A DNA stretch of 64,000 bases from Citrifermentans bremense. Lineage in GTDB: Bacteria; Desulfobacterota; Desulfuromonadia; Geobacterales; Geobacteraceae. The translations under genes and the position numbers were made by a program. Positions 1-9,355 of this stretch are shown one piece after another. The DNA is taken from positions 2,768,001-2,832,000 of the forward strand of contig NZ_AP023213.1 of assembly GCF_014218275.1 (NCBI RefSeq), read 5' to 3'. Below the pieces are notes generated by a model. The model saw only the letters and a program-made list of their open reading frames with translations. It was not told where the DNA came from and searched no databases. Positions within the stretch are counted from its first letter, which is position 1. Each line of letters begins with the position of its first letter.

Positions 1-402
1 ACGCTTGAGCATGGCGTGGGAGTGGCAGGTGTAGAGGATGCGCAGCCCCGGGCGCATCAGCCTCAGGATGAACGCGTAGAGAAGCGTCTTGTCGTCGTGG
101 GCGTGCACCAGCTCCAGCTGGTGCCGGTCCAATAGCGCCGCCAGCCCGCGCAGGCAGGCGAAGTCGAGGGTGCTGCCGTCGCAGAGGTCGACGTAGTCGA
201 TGCCGAGCTTTTTGGCCATCTCCGGGATCTGGAACTCGTGGTCGCCGGGCTGGCGCAGGTAGGTCACCAGCACGTAGACCCGCGCCGGGTCGTGCTGCGC
301 CGCGGAGTTAAGAACCGTCTTGTCCGGCCCTCCCCCACCCTTGTAGGTTCCCCGCAGGTCCATCACCCGCGGCACCCCCTGTGTCGGTCTCGGTTCCATC
401 AT
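1..402 (-). CDS. Glycosyltransferase family 4-like, N-terminal part (runs off window)
   Basis: The visible 134 residues begin with ATG at 402, which overlaps the TGA of the upstream acyltransferase gene (ATGA). They read RVMDLRGTYKGGGGPDKT near the N-terminus, followed by a strand-loop typical of the acceptor-binding domain of GT-B glycosyltransferases, and later HAHDDKTLLYA and YTCHSHA. Known family behaviour: cytoplasmic GT4 enzymes transfer sugars from nucleotide sugars to lipid-linked glycans. The catalytic C-terminal domain lies outside the window, so donor and linkage cannot be judged. It is the last visible gene of the exopolysaccharide operon and is translationally coupled to its neighbour. 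Confidence 0.7.
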   Translation of the reverse strand, partial: MMEPRPTQGVPRVMDLRGTYKGGGGPDKTVLNSAAQHDPARVYVLVTYLRQPGDHEFQIPEMAKKLGIDYVDLCDGSTLDFACLRGLAALLDRHQLELVHAHDDKTLLYAFILRLMRPGLRILYTCHSHAMLKR

Positions 403-926
403 TCGATCCTTCCGTCGGGGTGTTTCAGGCGGCAGGGGGCGCCAAGGGCCGTGGTTCCGGCCGGCATGCTCCTGGTCACCACGGTGTTCGCCCCCACCAC
501 GCAGTTGTCTCCTATCTCTATGGGGCCGATGATCTTCGCCCCGGCGCCGATCAGGACGTTGTCCCCTATCCTGGCTGCGCCCCCGCTCCCCCCGCGGTCG
601 CCGATGGTCACCCCCTGGTACAGGGTGCAGTTGTGGCCGATCTGGACCGTTGGGTGGAAGATGATCCCGCCGAAGTGGTGGATGCGGAACCCCTCCCCGA
701 TGCGGCAGCTGGCCGGTATCGAGATCCCAGCGGTTATCTCGATGAAGCGCTCGCAGAAAAAGCGCAGCGGCTGCCCGGACCACCCTTTTTGCTGCAGCCA
801 GTGGAAAAAGCGGTAGACGAGGATGGCCTGGAACCCTTGGGAGAGGAGACCCGCCACGAGCGTCCTCGCGGAGGCGTTGCCGTCCGGGTCGAGCCGGGCC
901 AGGTCCTTGCTGATCAGTTCGAACAT
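399..926 (-). CDS. Serine O-acetyltransferase-like hexapeptide acyltransferase
   Basis: 175 residues. I chose ATG at 926 (MFELISKDL) because a GGGAGGT ribosome site lies just upstream; an upstream in-frame ATG gives 18 extra unlikely residues. The C-terminal half is a left-handed beta-helix of hexapeptide repeats (IGEGFRIHHFGGIIFHP, IGHNCTLYQGVTIGD, IGDNVLIGAGAKIIG, IGDNCVVGANTVV) ending in GAPCRL, as in CysE-type serine acetyltransferases. Within an exopolysaccharide operon it more likely O-acetylates a sugar or polymer precursor, though CysE-like activity cannot be excluded. The start overlaps the end of asnB by 13 bases and the stop overlaps the next glycosyltransferase, so the genes are translationally coupled. 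Confidence 0.75.
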   Translation of the reverse strand: MFELISKDLARLDPDGNASARTLVAGLLSQGFQAILVYRFFHWLQQKGWSGQPLRFFCERFIEITAGISIPASCRIGEGFRIHHFGGIIFHPTVQIGHNCTLYQGVTIGDRGGSGGAARIGDNVLIGAGAKIIGPIEIGDNCVVGANTVVTRSMPAGTTALGAPCRLKHPDGRIE

Positions 927-2803
927 GCTGCACCTCCCTGGTACTGCTGGTGCCAGAGCGCCAGCATCAAAAGGCTCCAAAGGAGCGTCCCGTGCCGGGC
1001 GCGGTCCTGCTGGTGCTCCTCCCAGACCCGCCTCACCACGTTGAGGGAGAGGTACTGCGACAGGGTCGGGTCATCCAGGAGGCGGCTTTCCGCAAACTCC
1101 CTCAGATCGGTTTTGAACCAGGCATCAAGCGGCACGGTGAACCCCTGCTTCGGGCGATTCAGCACGCTTTCGGGGAGCAGGCGCCCGAAGGTCTTCCTGA
1201 GGATGATCTTTTTCTCCCCGCCGTCGATCTTCCAGCGGGAGGGAAGCCTCGCGGCGAACTCGACGATCCGGTAGTCGAGAAACGGCGCCCTCACCTCGAG
1301 CGAATGCGCCATGCTCATCCGGTCGACCTTGACGAGGATATCGCCTGGGAGGTAGCTCTTCAAGTCGGTGTAGAGCATTGCGGTGACGTGATCGGCCCCC
1401 TGCATCCGGCTGAAGTAGCGCGTGGTCTGGCCGGCGGGGTCGTAACCGGCGCAGGCGCGCCGGAAGGGTTCCGACAGAAGCTCAGCCAAAAGGTCGTCCT
1501 CCACGAAGGTGTTGGTCCGGTAGTAGGCCGCAGCAGGCTCCAGGAGCGCACTCCGGGTGAGGGAGCGGGCCTTTCGGAACAGCGGGTGCTGCACGGCCCC
1601 TGCGGCCTTGCCGACGAGGGAGAGGAGCGCCTTGGGGACAGCGCGCCGCGTCAGGTCCTCCTTCAGCTCGATGGCGTACTTCTCATACCCGGCGAAACTC
1701 TCGTCGCCGCCGTCTCCCGCCAGCGCCACGGTCACCGACTGCCGCGCCAGGCGCGAGACGTGGTAGGTGGGGAGCGCCGAGGAGTCGGCGAACGGCTCAT
1801 CGAAATAGCGCGGCAGGAGCGCCACCGTCCCCGCCAGGTCGGCGCTGACGCGGTACTCCTTGTGCTCGGTGTTAAAAAGCCGGGCCACCTCGCGAGCGTA
1901 GGGGGTCTCGTCGTGGCGCTTGTCGTCGAAGCCGATGGAGCAGGTTTTCACCGGCTCACGCGCCGCGCGCGCCATGAGGGCCACCACCGCGCTGGAATCG
2001 ACCCCGCCGGAAAGAAAGGCGCCCAGCGGCACGTCGGCGATCATGCGGCAGGCCGTCGCCTTTTGCAGCAGCTCCAAAAGCTCTTCTTCCGCCTCCTCCT
2101 GGTCGAGGCCGGGAGCACTCCCGAACTCCACGTCCCAGTACTCGCTGATCCTTGGCTCCTCCCCTGCCCTAAGCTCCAGGTAGTGCGCGGGGGGAAGCTT
2201 GTAGAGCTGCCGGTAGATGGTCTTCGGGGCCGGGATGTAGAGGTACTTCAGGTAGTCGGCAACCGCAGTCGGCTCGACGCGCCGCTCCACCCCTGGGACC
2301 TCGAGGAGCGACTTGATCTCTGAGGCGAAGGCGATCCGGTCGCCGCCGGCGTGGTAGTAGTACAAAGGCTTCTTGCCGATCCGGTCCCGGGCCAGAAGGA
2401 GCATCTTACTCTCCCGGTCCCAAAGGGCAAGGGCGAACATCCCGTTCAGGCGTTTGAGCGAGGCCACCCCTTCGCGCGCGTAGAGGGCGAGTATCACTTC
2501 GGTGTCGGTTCTGGTCCGGAAGGGAACGCCTTCCCGCTCCAGTTCCCCGCGCAACTCCAGGAAGTTGTAGATTTCGCCGTTGAAGACAATGACGTACCTT
2601 CCGTCCAGGGAGTGCATCGGCTGGTTCCCCTGGGGGGAGAGGTCGAGGATGCTGAGCCTTCTGTGGGAAAGCCCGACCTCGTCGTCCAGGAATTCGCCCG
2701 AGGCGTCGGGGCCGCGGTGACTGATCACCTCGCCCATGCGCCGTAAAAGGCGCGCGTCCCCCTCGGGGCAAAGGGACCTGAAGAAGCCGGCTATGCCGCA
2801 CAT
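914..2803 (-). CDS. asnB: Asparagine synthase (glutamine-hydrolysing), exopolysaccharide-locus type
   Basis: 629 residues starting MCGIAGFF, where Cys2 becomes the N-terminal nucleophile of the glutaminase domain after Met removal. The first ~200 residues form the class II amidotransferase domain (SHRGPDASG, LSHRRLSILDLSPQGNQP, FNGEIYNF). The rest is the synthetase domain with the pyrophosphate-binding loop GAFLSGGVDSSAVVALM. Known function: ATP-dependent amidation of aspartate with glutamine nitrogen. In PEP-CTERM/exopolysaccharide loci such AsnB paralogues may amidate a sugar-acid or peptide component; that is inference. ATG at 2803 overlaps the TGA of the upstream double glycosyltransferase. 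Confidence 0.9.
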   Translation of the reverse strand: MCGIAGFFRSLCPEGDARLLRRMGEVISHRGPDASGEFLDDEVGLSHRRLSILDLSPQGNQPMHSLDGRYVIVFNGEIYNFLELRGELEREGVPFRTRTDTEVILALYAREGVASLKRLNGMFALALWDRESKMLLLARDRIGKKPLYYYHAGGDRIAFASEIKSLLEVPGVERRVEPTAVADYLKYLYIPAPKTIYRQLYKLPPAHYLELRAGEEPRISEYWDVEFGSAPGLDQEEAEEELLELLQKATACRMIADVPLGAFLSGGVDSSAVVALMARAAREPVKTCSIGFDDKRHDETPYAREVARLFNTEHKEYRVSADLAGTVALLPRYFDEPFADSSALPTYHVSRLARQSVTVALAGDGGDESFAGYEKYAIELKEDLTRRAVPKALLSLVGKAAGAVQHPLFRKARSLTRSALLEPAAAYYRTNTFVEDDLLAELLSEPFRRACAGYDPAGQTTRYFSRMQGADHVTAMLYTDLKSYLPGDILVKVDRMSMAHSLEVRAPFLDYRIVEFAARLPSRWKIDGGEKKIILRKTFGRLLPESVLNRPKQGFTVPLDAWFKTDLREFAESRLLDDPTLSQYLSLNVVRRVWEEHQQDRARHGTLLWSLLMLALWHQQYQGGAACSN

Positions 2804-5214
2804 CAGGCGACTCCCCCGCGCCAGGTAACCTTCTGCCTGCCGGTAACGCCGCGGTACCCACCCAAAAGCGATGCGGCCATCAGCATGTAGAAGTAGTGGC
2901 AAAGCGAGGCGATCTTGACCGACTTGAGCCTCGGGAAGAACTGCACCAACAGCGCCAGCACCAGGGCCGCCAAAAGCACTGCCAGCACCAGGGCGAAACT
3001 GGAGGAGGCATGGCGCAGCTGGATCTGCACGAGCACTGCGACCAGGGCCAGGAGCAGGTAGCCGCTCACCCAGCGCAGCAGCTTGTGCGAGACGAAGCAG
3101 AACATGAGCAGCGGCTGGGAAAGCCTGGGAGTAACCATCCCGCGCAAAAGGCACTGGTAGCCGCCTGCGATGATCCTCACCTTGCGGCGGAATTCGCCCA
3201 CTATCTCAAGGAGGTTCTCCTCGAAACCTAACGCCTCCTTCTCGTGCAGCACCAGGTGCCCCTGGCGGGCTATGTCCATCGCGATCACCAGGTCGTCCAG
3301 GATGGTGTCGGGGCTTGGGGGGGTGAAAAGCTTTCTGCGGATGGCGTACATGGCACCGTCGGCGCCGATGAGGGCGCCAAGCCTTCCCTCCAACTCCTGG
3401 ATCAGATGCTCGATGGAGTAGTACGATTTCTCGGCGGCGCTGTAGCTCAGGGTGTCGTTTAAAAGCACCACCTTCCCGGAAACCGCCCCGACGCCCGGGT
3501 CGGCGAAATTGCGCACCAGCTTCCTGACGGCGCTGGGCATGTAGTAGACGTTGGCATCGGAGAGGACCACGATCTCCGAGTCGACCATCCGCATGGCGTC
3601 GTTCAGGGCGGAGATCTTGCCGCGGTTCACCGGGAACGAGATGAGCTCCACCCCCTGATCCAGGTAGCGGGAGACGATCTCGTCGGTTCCGTCCTGGGAC
3701 CCGTCCGAGGCGACCAGGATACGCAGCCGGTCGCCGGGGTACTGAAGCTCGAGCGAGTTCTGGATCTTCCTTTCGATCACCTTCGCCTCGTTGTAGGCGA
3801 CCACCAGCAGGGTCACGGTCGGGGTGTAGCTTTCGTCGCGCGCCGGTTCCCTGCCCGAGAAGCGCGACAAGGGCAGGAGAAGGAGCTGGTAGCCGACGAA
3901 GGTATGAACCAGCAGCAGCATCAGCAGGATGGCGGCTGCGCCCAGGTACTCCTCGTCCAGCGCCAGCCCGCTTGCCGTCACAACGAGCAGCCCAGCCGCG
4001 CAGAAAAAGGTCAGGCGCGGCAGAAGCGGCGCCGGTGCTGGTGCCCTCTCCCCCTCTCGTACCGTGCTCCAGGTGACGATGGTCCGTCCCATCAGGCGGT
4101 AAAAGACGCCGAGGGCGGAGGCGGCGTTCACCAGCACGAAGTAGTAGGGAAGCAGCAGCGGGAGGGGGAGCCGCCAGAAACGGTTCAGGAGTGCGCCGAG
4201 CATGGAGAGAATCGCGCCCACAACAGTCAAGGTCAGCAAGACCTCCCCGGTGAGGGAGCCAGGGTGCAGCAGCAGGTCCAGCAACAGCAAGGCGAAGAAC
4301 AGGCAGATGAAGTAAGGGGACAACCAGCGCAAGACCTTGTGCGAGACGAGCTGCCAGGCGAAGGTGCCGGTGACCAGCGGGTTGGCCGCCTGCGGCACCC
4401 GAAGAAAGCCGCTGAAGCTGCGGTTCACGATGCGCACCTTGCGGGAGAACTCCTTGTGGAACTCGCCTGCGGGGTGCTCCGTGCACCAGGCCTCCTCGTC
4501 GAAAATGCCGCGGTACCCCTTGGCGACGATCTGCAGAGGGTTGACGAAGTCGTTGATGTCCTCTTCCCTGAGGGGGTCGTAGAGCGAGCGGCGGATGGCG
4601 TAGATGGCCCCGTCCCCTCCGACCACGGAGGAAAAGGCGGATTCCCAGCGCTTCAGCATCACCTCGAGGTCCCAGTAGGTCCCTTCGCTGCCGCCTGCGG
4701 CACTGACGGTCTCCTCCACGTAGCGGGCGCAGCCGACGACGTACCCTATGGAGGGATCGGCGAAATGCCGCACCAGGCGACGGATGGCCATGGCGTCGTA
4801 GATGGCGTTGGCATCGGAGAAGACGACCATCTCGCTCTCCACCCCGGCAAGGGCGGTGTTGAGGGCCGAGGTCTTCCCCCGGCGCTCCTTTGCCCTGAGG
4901 AGCTTCACCCCTTGCTCAGCGAAACGGAGCACTTCGGCATCGGTCCCGTCGTTGGAGCAGTCGGACACGACCAGTATGGATAGCTTCTCCGGCGGGTAAT
5001 CGAGGGCGAGCGAGTTTTCCAGCTTGGCCCCGATCACCGCCGCTTCGTTGTAGGCGGAGATGACCAGGGTGACCGTGGGGAGGTAACCGTCGTCGAACCG
5101 ATGGGGGGTGGGAAAGAAGCGCGCCAGAAGGCAGAGGAGCATCGGGTACCCCAGGTAGATGTATCCCAGGAGCAAAAGCAGCGCCATCATGATGATTTCG
5201 GTCCAGGCCATCAT
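2803..5214 (-). CDS. Tandem double GT2 glycosyltransferase membrane protein
   Basis: 803 residues. ATG at 5214 overlaps the stop of the upstream glycosyltransferase; longer in-frame readings lie inside that gene. Two complete GT2 modules follow one another. Module 1 has VTLVISAYNEAAVIGAKLENS, SDCSNDGTD, FSDANAIY and GGDGAIYAIRR, then membrane helices. Module 2 has VTLLVVAYNEAKVIERKIQNS, SDGSQDGTDE, LSDANVYY and GADGAMYAIRR, then more helices. Both retain donor-binding and DXD-like residues, so both could be active. Related single-module processive GT2 enzymes polymerise or extend extracellular polysaccharides. The fusion suggests an alternating or two-step polymerase, which is inference. Confidence 0.8.
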   Translation of the reverse strand: MMAWTEIIMMALLLLLGYIYLGYPMLLCLLARFFPTPHRFDDGYLPTVTLVISAYNEAAVIGAKLENSLALDYPPEKLSILVVSDCSNDGTDAEVLRFAEQGVKLLRAKERRGKTSALNTALAGVESEMVVFSDANAIYDAMAIRRLVRHFADPSIGYVVGCARYVEETVSAAGGSEGTYWDLEVMLKRWESAFSSVVGGDGAIYAIRRSLYDPLREEDINDFVNPLQIVAKGYRGIFDEEAWCTEHPAGEFHKEFSRKVRIVNRSFSGFLRVPQAANPLVTGTFAWQLVSHKVLRWLSPYFICLFFALLLLDLLLHPGSLTGEVLLTLTVVGAILSMLGALLNRFWRLPLPLLLPYYFVLVNAASALGVFYRLMGRTIVTWSTVREGERAPAPAPLLPRLTFFCAAGLLVVTASGLALDEEYLGAAAILLMLLLVHTFVGYQLLLLPLSRFSGREPARDESYTPTVTLLVVAYNEAKVIERKIQNSLELQYPGDRLRILVASDGSQDGTDEIVSRYLDQGVELISFPVNRGKISALNDAMRMVDSEIVVLSDANVYYMPSAVRKLVRNFADPGVGAVSGKVVLLNDTLSYSAAEKSYYSIEHLIQELEGRLGALIGADGAMYAIRRKLFTPPSPDTILDDLVIAMDIARQGHLVLHEKEALGFEENLLEIVGEFRRKVRIIAGGYQCLLRGMVTPRLSQPLLMFCFVSHKLLRWVSGYLLLALVAVLVQIQLRHASSSFALVLAVLLAALVLALLVQFFPRLKSVKIASLCHYFYMLMAASLLGGYRGVTGRQKVTWRGGVA

Positions 5215-6146
5215 GGTTGCCTCAGCATCGCCATGCCGCGTGCCAGGTAATAGACGTTCAAAAGAAGGTATATCTGGGGCACGTGGCGCGGAGACTTGCG
5301 GTAGTACCTGGCCAGGGAAACGAAGAGCAGGAACGCCTGCCAGGCGAGGAAAAGCGCAGCAAGAAAAACGGGGGGCGCATCCCCCAGGGGGACGCGGAGC
5401 AAGACGGCAAGCGGCAGGGAAAAAAGCGCCAGGCAGTGCAGCACCGGCAAAATGACGCTGGGGAGCTCCCCGGTCTTTATCCCGTGACGGAAAACGCCTT
5501 TCAGGTTCCCAATGCCCCGCCACCTCTCCTTGCGGAAGAAGTGGGCCACGGTGCGCGCTTCCCCGTGGTGGTAGGCCACCAGCCGTGAGTCGGCGTACAC
5601 CTTACCCAGCGCCTTGAGCCTCAGCGAGATGTCGTAGTCCTCGCAGGTCGCGAGCTCCTCGTCGAAGCCGCGGCAGCGGGAAAAGGCCTCCCGCCTGACG
5701 AACATGTTCATCGACTCGAGCCAGGCGGTCTCCCCCAGTTCTTCCTTCTTCCTGCGCACCTGGTACCAGGCCTTTTGCACCCAGGTCGCGTCGGGCGGGA
5801 CCTGAGGGGGGCTGCCGAAACAGACGATCTCTTCTGCGTCAAGGTACCTTGAGGCCGCACCGAGCCACGAGGGATCCACCGTGCAGTCGGCGTCCATGAA
5901 GGCGAGGATTTCGCCCTTGGCCATGGAAGCCCCGAAGTTGCGCAGCCCCGAGATGGTGAGCTCCGGCTGCAGGTAGACCTTGGCCCCTTTCTGGGCGGCG
6001 ATAAGCGGGGTGTCGTCGCTGGAGCCGTTGTCGACCACGATCACCTCGTACTGCGCCGGGTCCCAGTCGACCTGGAAGATGGAGTCGAGGCAGCGCCCGA
6101 TGTTCTCCCTTTCATTTTTTGCCGGTATGATCACGGAGAATTGCAT
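5211..6146 (-). CDS. GT2 glycosyltransferase with C-terminal membrane helices
   Basis: 311 residues. The N-terminal GT-A domain shows FSVIIPAKNERENIGRCLDSI, VVDNGSSDDTP and FMDADCTVDP (DXD metal and nucleotide-sugar site), followed by FDEELATCEDYDISLRL, the usual ED acceptor motif. After about residue 225 come two to three hydrophobic segments. Role: transfer of one sugar in assembly of the repeat unit at the inner face of the cytoplasmic membrane. The stop overlaps the start of the double GT2 gene, and the start sits six bases after the FemAB-like gene. The sugar specificity cannot be read from sequence. Confidence 0.8.
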   Translation of the reverse strand: MQFSVIIPAKNERENIGRCLDSIFQVDWDPAQYEVIVVDNGSSDDTPLIAAQKGAKVYLQPELTISGLRNFGASMAKGEILAFMDADCTVDPSWLGAASRYLDAEEIVCFGSPPQVPPDATWVQKAWYQVRRKKEELGETAWLESMNMFVRREAFSRCRGFDEELATCEDYDISLRLKALGKVYADSRLVAYHHGEARTVAHFFRKERWRGIGNLKGVFRHGIKTGELPSVILPVLHCLALFSLPLAVLLRVPLGDAPPVFLAALFLAWQAFLLFVSLARYYRKSPRHVPQIYLLLNVYYLARGMAMLRQP

Positions 6147-6152
6147 GGACCC

Positions 6153-7187
6153 TCACGGGATGTTGCGCACGATGGCGGGGCCGATCAGCCGGGTGAAACG
6201 CACCGGCAGCCGCTTCCAGATCGCGATGGCGGCCTGGAACTTAGGGTTCTTGGGGTTCAACTCGGGAAGCGCCTTCCCCTCTTCCAGCAGGTACTGCCAG
6301 TAAAGCTGCACCGGCTCCGCCCCCCACTGCTTCTTGAAGTTGTAGGTCCCCTCGTTGGGGGTGGACCGCCCGAAGTCCAAGAAAGCGCACCCCTCAGAGA
6401 TGGCCAGGCGGATCGACTCCCAGTAGAGGAGGTTGTTGGGGCAAAGCGGCTTGTACTCGGCGATGGAGGAGGCCCAGGGCATCTCCATGGTCTCTTTGTA
6501 GCGGGACAAGATCCCCGCGGCGACCACCTTCCCTTCCAGTTGCACCGCCGCGATGCGCGTGGTCTGAGGGAGCGAGCCGAGGACGCTGGCGAAGAACCCC
6601 TTGCCATACACCGGCGTCCCCAGGTCGCGCATGTTGCGGGCGAAGACGTCGTAGAAGCCGTCCAAGAGCTCTAAGCCGCCGGTCCGGAAGGAAAGCCCGC
6701 TTTTCTGCGCCTTGCGGATCTGGTTCCTGAGCTTCGCGTTGAACTTAGCCCACTGCTGGTCCGGGTCCGCGCTGAGCGAAAGCACCATGGTCACCTTGTG
6801 CTCCCGGGTGGGGAGCCCCTCGATGCCGCTTCCCAGGTGGCGCAGTTCCACATGTTCAGCGCCGCAGCACCGGCGCAGCTCTTCCGCCGCACCCAGAAGG
6901 GGCTCGACGCACCCGGGGTCCCGGCAGAGGAGCCCCCCGTAGTTCACGAAGGGGACCGACACCAGGAAGTTGCCGAAGAGGGCGCTCTTCATCTGCACCA
7001 GCGGGAGCACCCCGGCTACCTCCCCGCCCGGATCCAGCGCCGCGAGGAAGTGGGTCGGGTGCCCGAAACTCTCGCGTATGATCTTCCCCCAGGCGCTCAG
7101 GTGGTAGCAGGTCGCCGCCGGCATGGAGTCGACGTAGGCATCCCAGCGGGAGGGGTCGAGTTCTTGTGTGACGCGGTAGCCTGGCAT
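6153..7187 (-). CDS. FemAB-family protein, PEP-CTERM/XrtA-associated
   Basis: 344 residues with the GNAT-like FemAB fold. N-terminal WDAYVDSMPAATCYHLSAW, the central basic helix KFNAKLRNQIRKAQKSGL, and the C-terminal FLDFGRSTPNEGTYNFKKQWG are typical of the FemAB proteins found with exosortase loci. FemAB relatives transfer aminoacyl groups from tRNA; this subfamily is thought to modify polysaccharide or its lipid carrier, but no reaction is established. It sits directly between the deacetylase and a glycosyltransferase in the same transcription unit, which supports a role in polymer modification. Confidence 0.8.
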   Translation of the reverse strand: MPGYRVTQELDPSRWDAYVDSMPAATCYHLSAWGKIIRESFGHPTHFLAALDPGGEVAGVLPLVQMKSALFGNFLVSVPFVNYGGLLCRDPGCVEPLLGAAEELRRCCGAEHVELRHLGSGIEGLPTREHKVTMVLSLSADPDQQWAKFNAKLRNQIRKAQKSGLSFRTGGLELLDGFYDVFARNMRDLGTPVYGKGFFASVLGSLPQTTRIAAVQLEGKVVAAGILSRYKETMEMPWASSIAEYKPLCPNNLLYWESIRLAISEGCAFLDFGRSTPNEGTYNFKKQWGAEPVQLYWQYLLEEGKALPELNPKNPKFQAAIAIWKRLPVRFTRLIGPAIVRNIP

Positions 7188-7197
7188 CTCGCTCCTT

Positions 7198-8037
7198 TTA
7201 GAGCCCCAGCACCTGGCTCATCGTGCCGTAACGGACCCCCTTGAGCAGGTAGCGGAGCTTCTCCTCGGTCCTTTCGAGGTTGTTGTAGTGCCGAAAGCGC
7301 GACTTCCACCCCGCCTTGATGCGCGGCTGTCCCGGGTCGATCTCCCAGGGGTGCAGGTAAAGGACGCAGGGCTTTTGCTCCACCCGGTTGATCCGGTCGA
7401 TGCCCCACTTGATGAGCGCCACCGGCAAAAGCCTCAGGTACCCCCCCCCGGCGATGGGAAGCTGCACGCTCTTTCCCGCTAACTTCAGGGGAAGCGTCGT
7501 AAGCGGGAACTCCTGCAGCGTTCCCGCCGGGCGCCGCACGAGGTAAGGAAACCTGGGGGCGTCGGGTATCCCGTAGGTGTCGTGATAGACCGGGAAGACG
7601 CTGGAATCGAAGCTGAACCCCGCCTCCAGGAGGAGATCGAAAGCCCAAAGCGACTCCCTGGTGATCGAATAGGTCGGGGCGCGGTACCCCCGGACGGCGC
7701 TCCCCGTTATATCCTCGAGCACCTCCTTGGCCCTGCGGATGTCGTCGCGGAACGCCTGAGGCCCGATCCGGAAGATGAGCTGGTGCCCGTAGCCGTGGCT
7801 TGCCACCTCGTGGCCGCGGGCCTGGATCTCCCGTACCGTGCGCGGAACGCGCTCCGCCACCCACCCCAAGACGAAGAACGTCGCCTTGACCTGGTACTCG
7901 TCCAAAAGATCGAGCAGACGCGCCACATTGTCGGCTACCCGCAGGGGATAGTGGTCCCAGCACTCACGGGGGATGTACGGCTCGAAGGCGTTTACCTGGA
8001 AGTAGTCCTCGACGTCTATGGTGAGCGCGTTCAGCAC
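7198..8037 (-). CDS. Polysaccharide deacetylase, PEP-CTERM locus type
   Basis: 279 residues of NodB/carbohydrate-esterase-4 fold. Visible motifs: ALTIDVEDYFQ (catalytic base and first metal Asp), SHGYGHQL (metal-binding His-x3-His), RGYRAPTYSI and LYLHPWEID near the C-terminus. These enzymes remove N-acetyl groups from amino sugars in exported polymers. No signal peptide is seen, so it may act on a cytoplasmic lipid-linked intermediate. The compact length and the starting sequence match the subfamily next to FemAB and chain-length genes in PEP-CTERM loci. It lies 10 bases upstream of the FemAB gene. Confidence 0.85.
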   Translation of the reverse strand: MLNALTIDVEDYFQVNAFEPYIPRECWDHYPLRVADNVARLLDLLDEYQVKATFFVLGWVAERVPRTVREIQARGHEVASHGYGHQLIFRIGPQAFRDDIRRAKEVLEDITGSAVRGYRAPTYSITRESLWAFDLLLEAGFSFDSSVFPVYHDTYGIPDAPRFPYLVRRPAGTLQEFPLTTLPLKLAGKSVQLPIAGGGYLRLLPVALIKWGIDRINRVEQKPCVLYLHPWEIDPGQPRIKAGWKSRFRHYNNLERTEEKLRYLLKGVRYGTMSQVLGL

Positions 8038-8096
8038 TGTTCACCTCCCGGGCGCAATGGCGGCGCGGTCTGTTGATCCGGATCAGGCAGGAAGCT

Positions 8097-9355
8097 TCAG
8101 AAGAGCTTCTTCAAGGCCAGGATGAGCCGGTTGGTCGCCCTGGCGTCGGCCGAGCTCTCCCAGTCGCGGCGGTAGTCGATGTAGCTGTAGCTGAGCGAGG
8201 CGGAGAAGTCGTCGTTGAAGGCGTAGTTCAACCCGGCGGTTCCGCTCAGGTGGTAGGCATAGTCGGCCGCGTCGCGGCGGCTCACCTTATCCAGGAGCAG
8301 CACCAGGGAGCTGCTCAGGCGCGGGGCGAGCTCCTGGCGCAGAAAGCCGCTGACGTAGGCCTTCTTCCTGTCCGGGGCCCTCGTCCCGGTGTCGGTGTAC
8401 TTCGAGTAGCCGACCGCCCCACCCCAGGCACCGTTTTCGAGGGTCTTCTCCAGCGATGCTTCGTAGTTGTTCTCTTTGGTGGAGATCGCCAGCGGGTCCT
8501 CTGTGAAGACGACCCGGGTCTGCACGGTCGCGGTCAGCTGCCCGAAATCCTTGCTGATCCCGGCGTTCCAGAACAGGTTGCTCACGTCGCGCGAGTCGGA
8601 GAAGTTTTGCCAGCTGTTTCCTATGCCGCCGAAGAGGAAGGACTTGTCGGCGTACTCGTATCTGAACCCGCCGTTCAGGTCGTGCTGATCGTAGTCGACG
8701 ATGTCGGTGGCGACGGTGGCAAAGCGGTACCCGGCCGAAAGCGTAAGCTTCGGCGAGGCTTCGACGCTCAGGTCGGCAAAGCCCTGGTTCTCCCGCTTGC
8801 TGATCGCGGTCGAGCCCCAGTAGGAGGTGTCGCGGAAGCGGTACCCGGTCTTGAGCGTCCCCTTCTCCCCCAGGCGCCACAGCAGGTACGGGGAAACCAC
8901 GGCCGTATTCTGGTCGGACTGGTTCGCGAAGAGGCTCTCGCCGGTCACGTCGCGCGTAACATCCAGGGAGACGCGGCTCAGGGTGTCGCTCACCTCCAGG
9001 AAGAAAAAATTCTCCACGATCTCGGCGCTGCCGTGCAGGGTGGCGTAGTGGTTCTTCTCCTCGTCTCGGGTCCCGCGCGCGTAGTAGTGGTAGTCGAAGT
9101 TGTAGCTCGCATCCCCCGATAGAAACCGGGAGCCGTAGCGCAGCGCAGCGCCGCGCCGGGCTGCACCCTCGTGATGAAATCGGACTTCTTGTCGTGGGCC
9201 ACCTCGAAGACGTTGTCGTTGTACTCCTCGGAGAGCGTCAAAAGCGGGGTGAAAGTGAGGTCGCCGGCAACGGCAGGGGCGACACCCGCAAGAAGGGCGG
9301 CGCCGGCCAGGCCGAGCCGTAAAAGCTTGGATCTATTTCCCGGGCATTTTCTCAT
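8097..9355 (-). pseudogene. PEP-CTERM-associated outer-membrane beta-barrel, frameshifted at a 5-bp repeat
   Basis: The reading frame from ATG 9355 gives a signal peptide (LLRLGLAGAALLAGVAPAVA) and a barrel start LTFTPLLTLSEEYNDNVFEV, then breaks at about 9137-9151. The rest of the barrel continues in another frame to 8097, ending in a terminal Phe (LILALKKLF) as expected for a BAM-folded porin-like protein. The break falls on three tandem copies of AGCGC (plus strand). Two copies would keep one open frame of about 417 residues. The family occurs in exosortase loci and may be the outer-membrane partner for polysaccharide. It could be a phase-variable gene, a decayed gene or a sequencing slip; sequence alone does not decide. 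Confidence 0.75.

Noticed and set aside
950-2323. Long plus-strand open frames opposite asnB (also 3904-4983, 44194-45648 and 51831-52841)
   Set aside because: They are antisense shadows of well-supported genes in GC-rich DNA, with no recognisable protein features.
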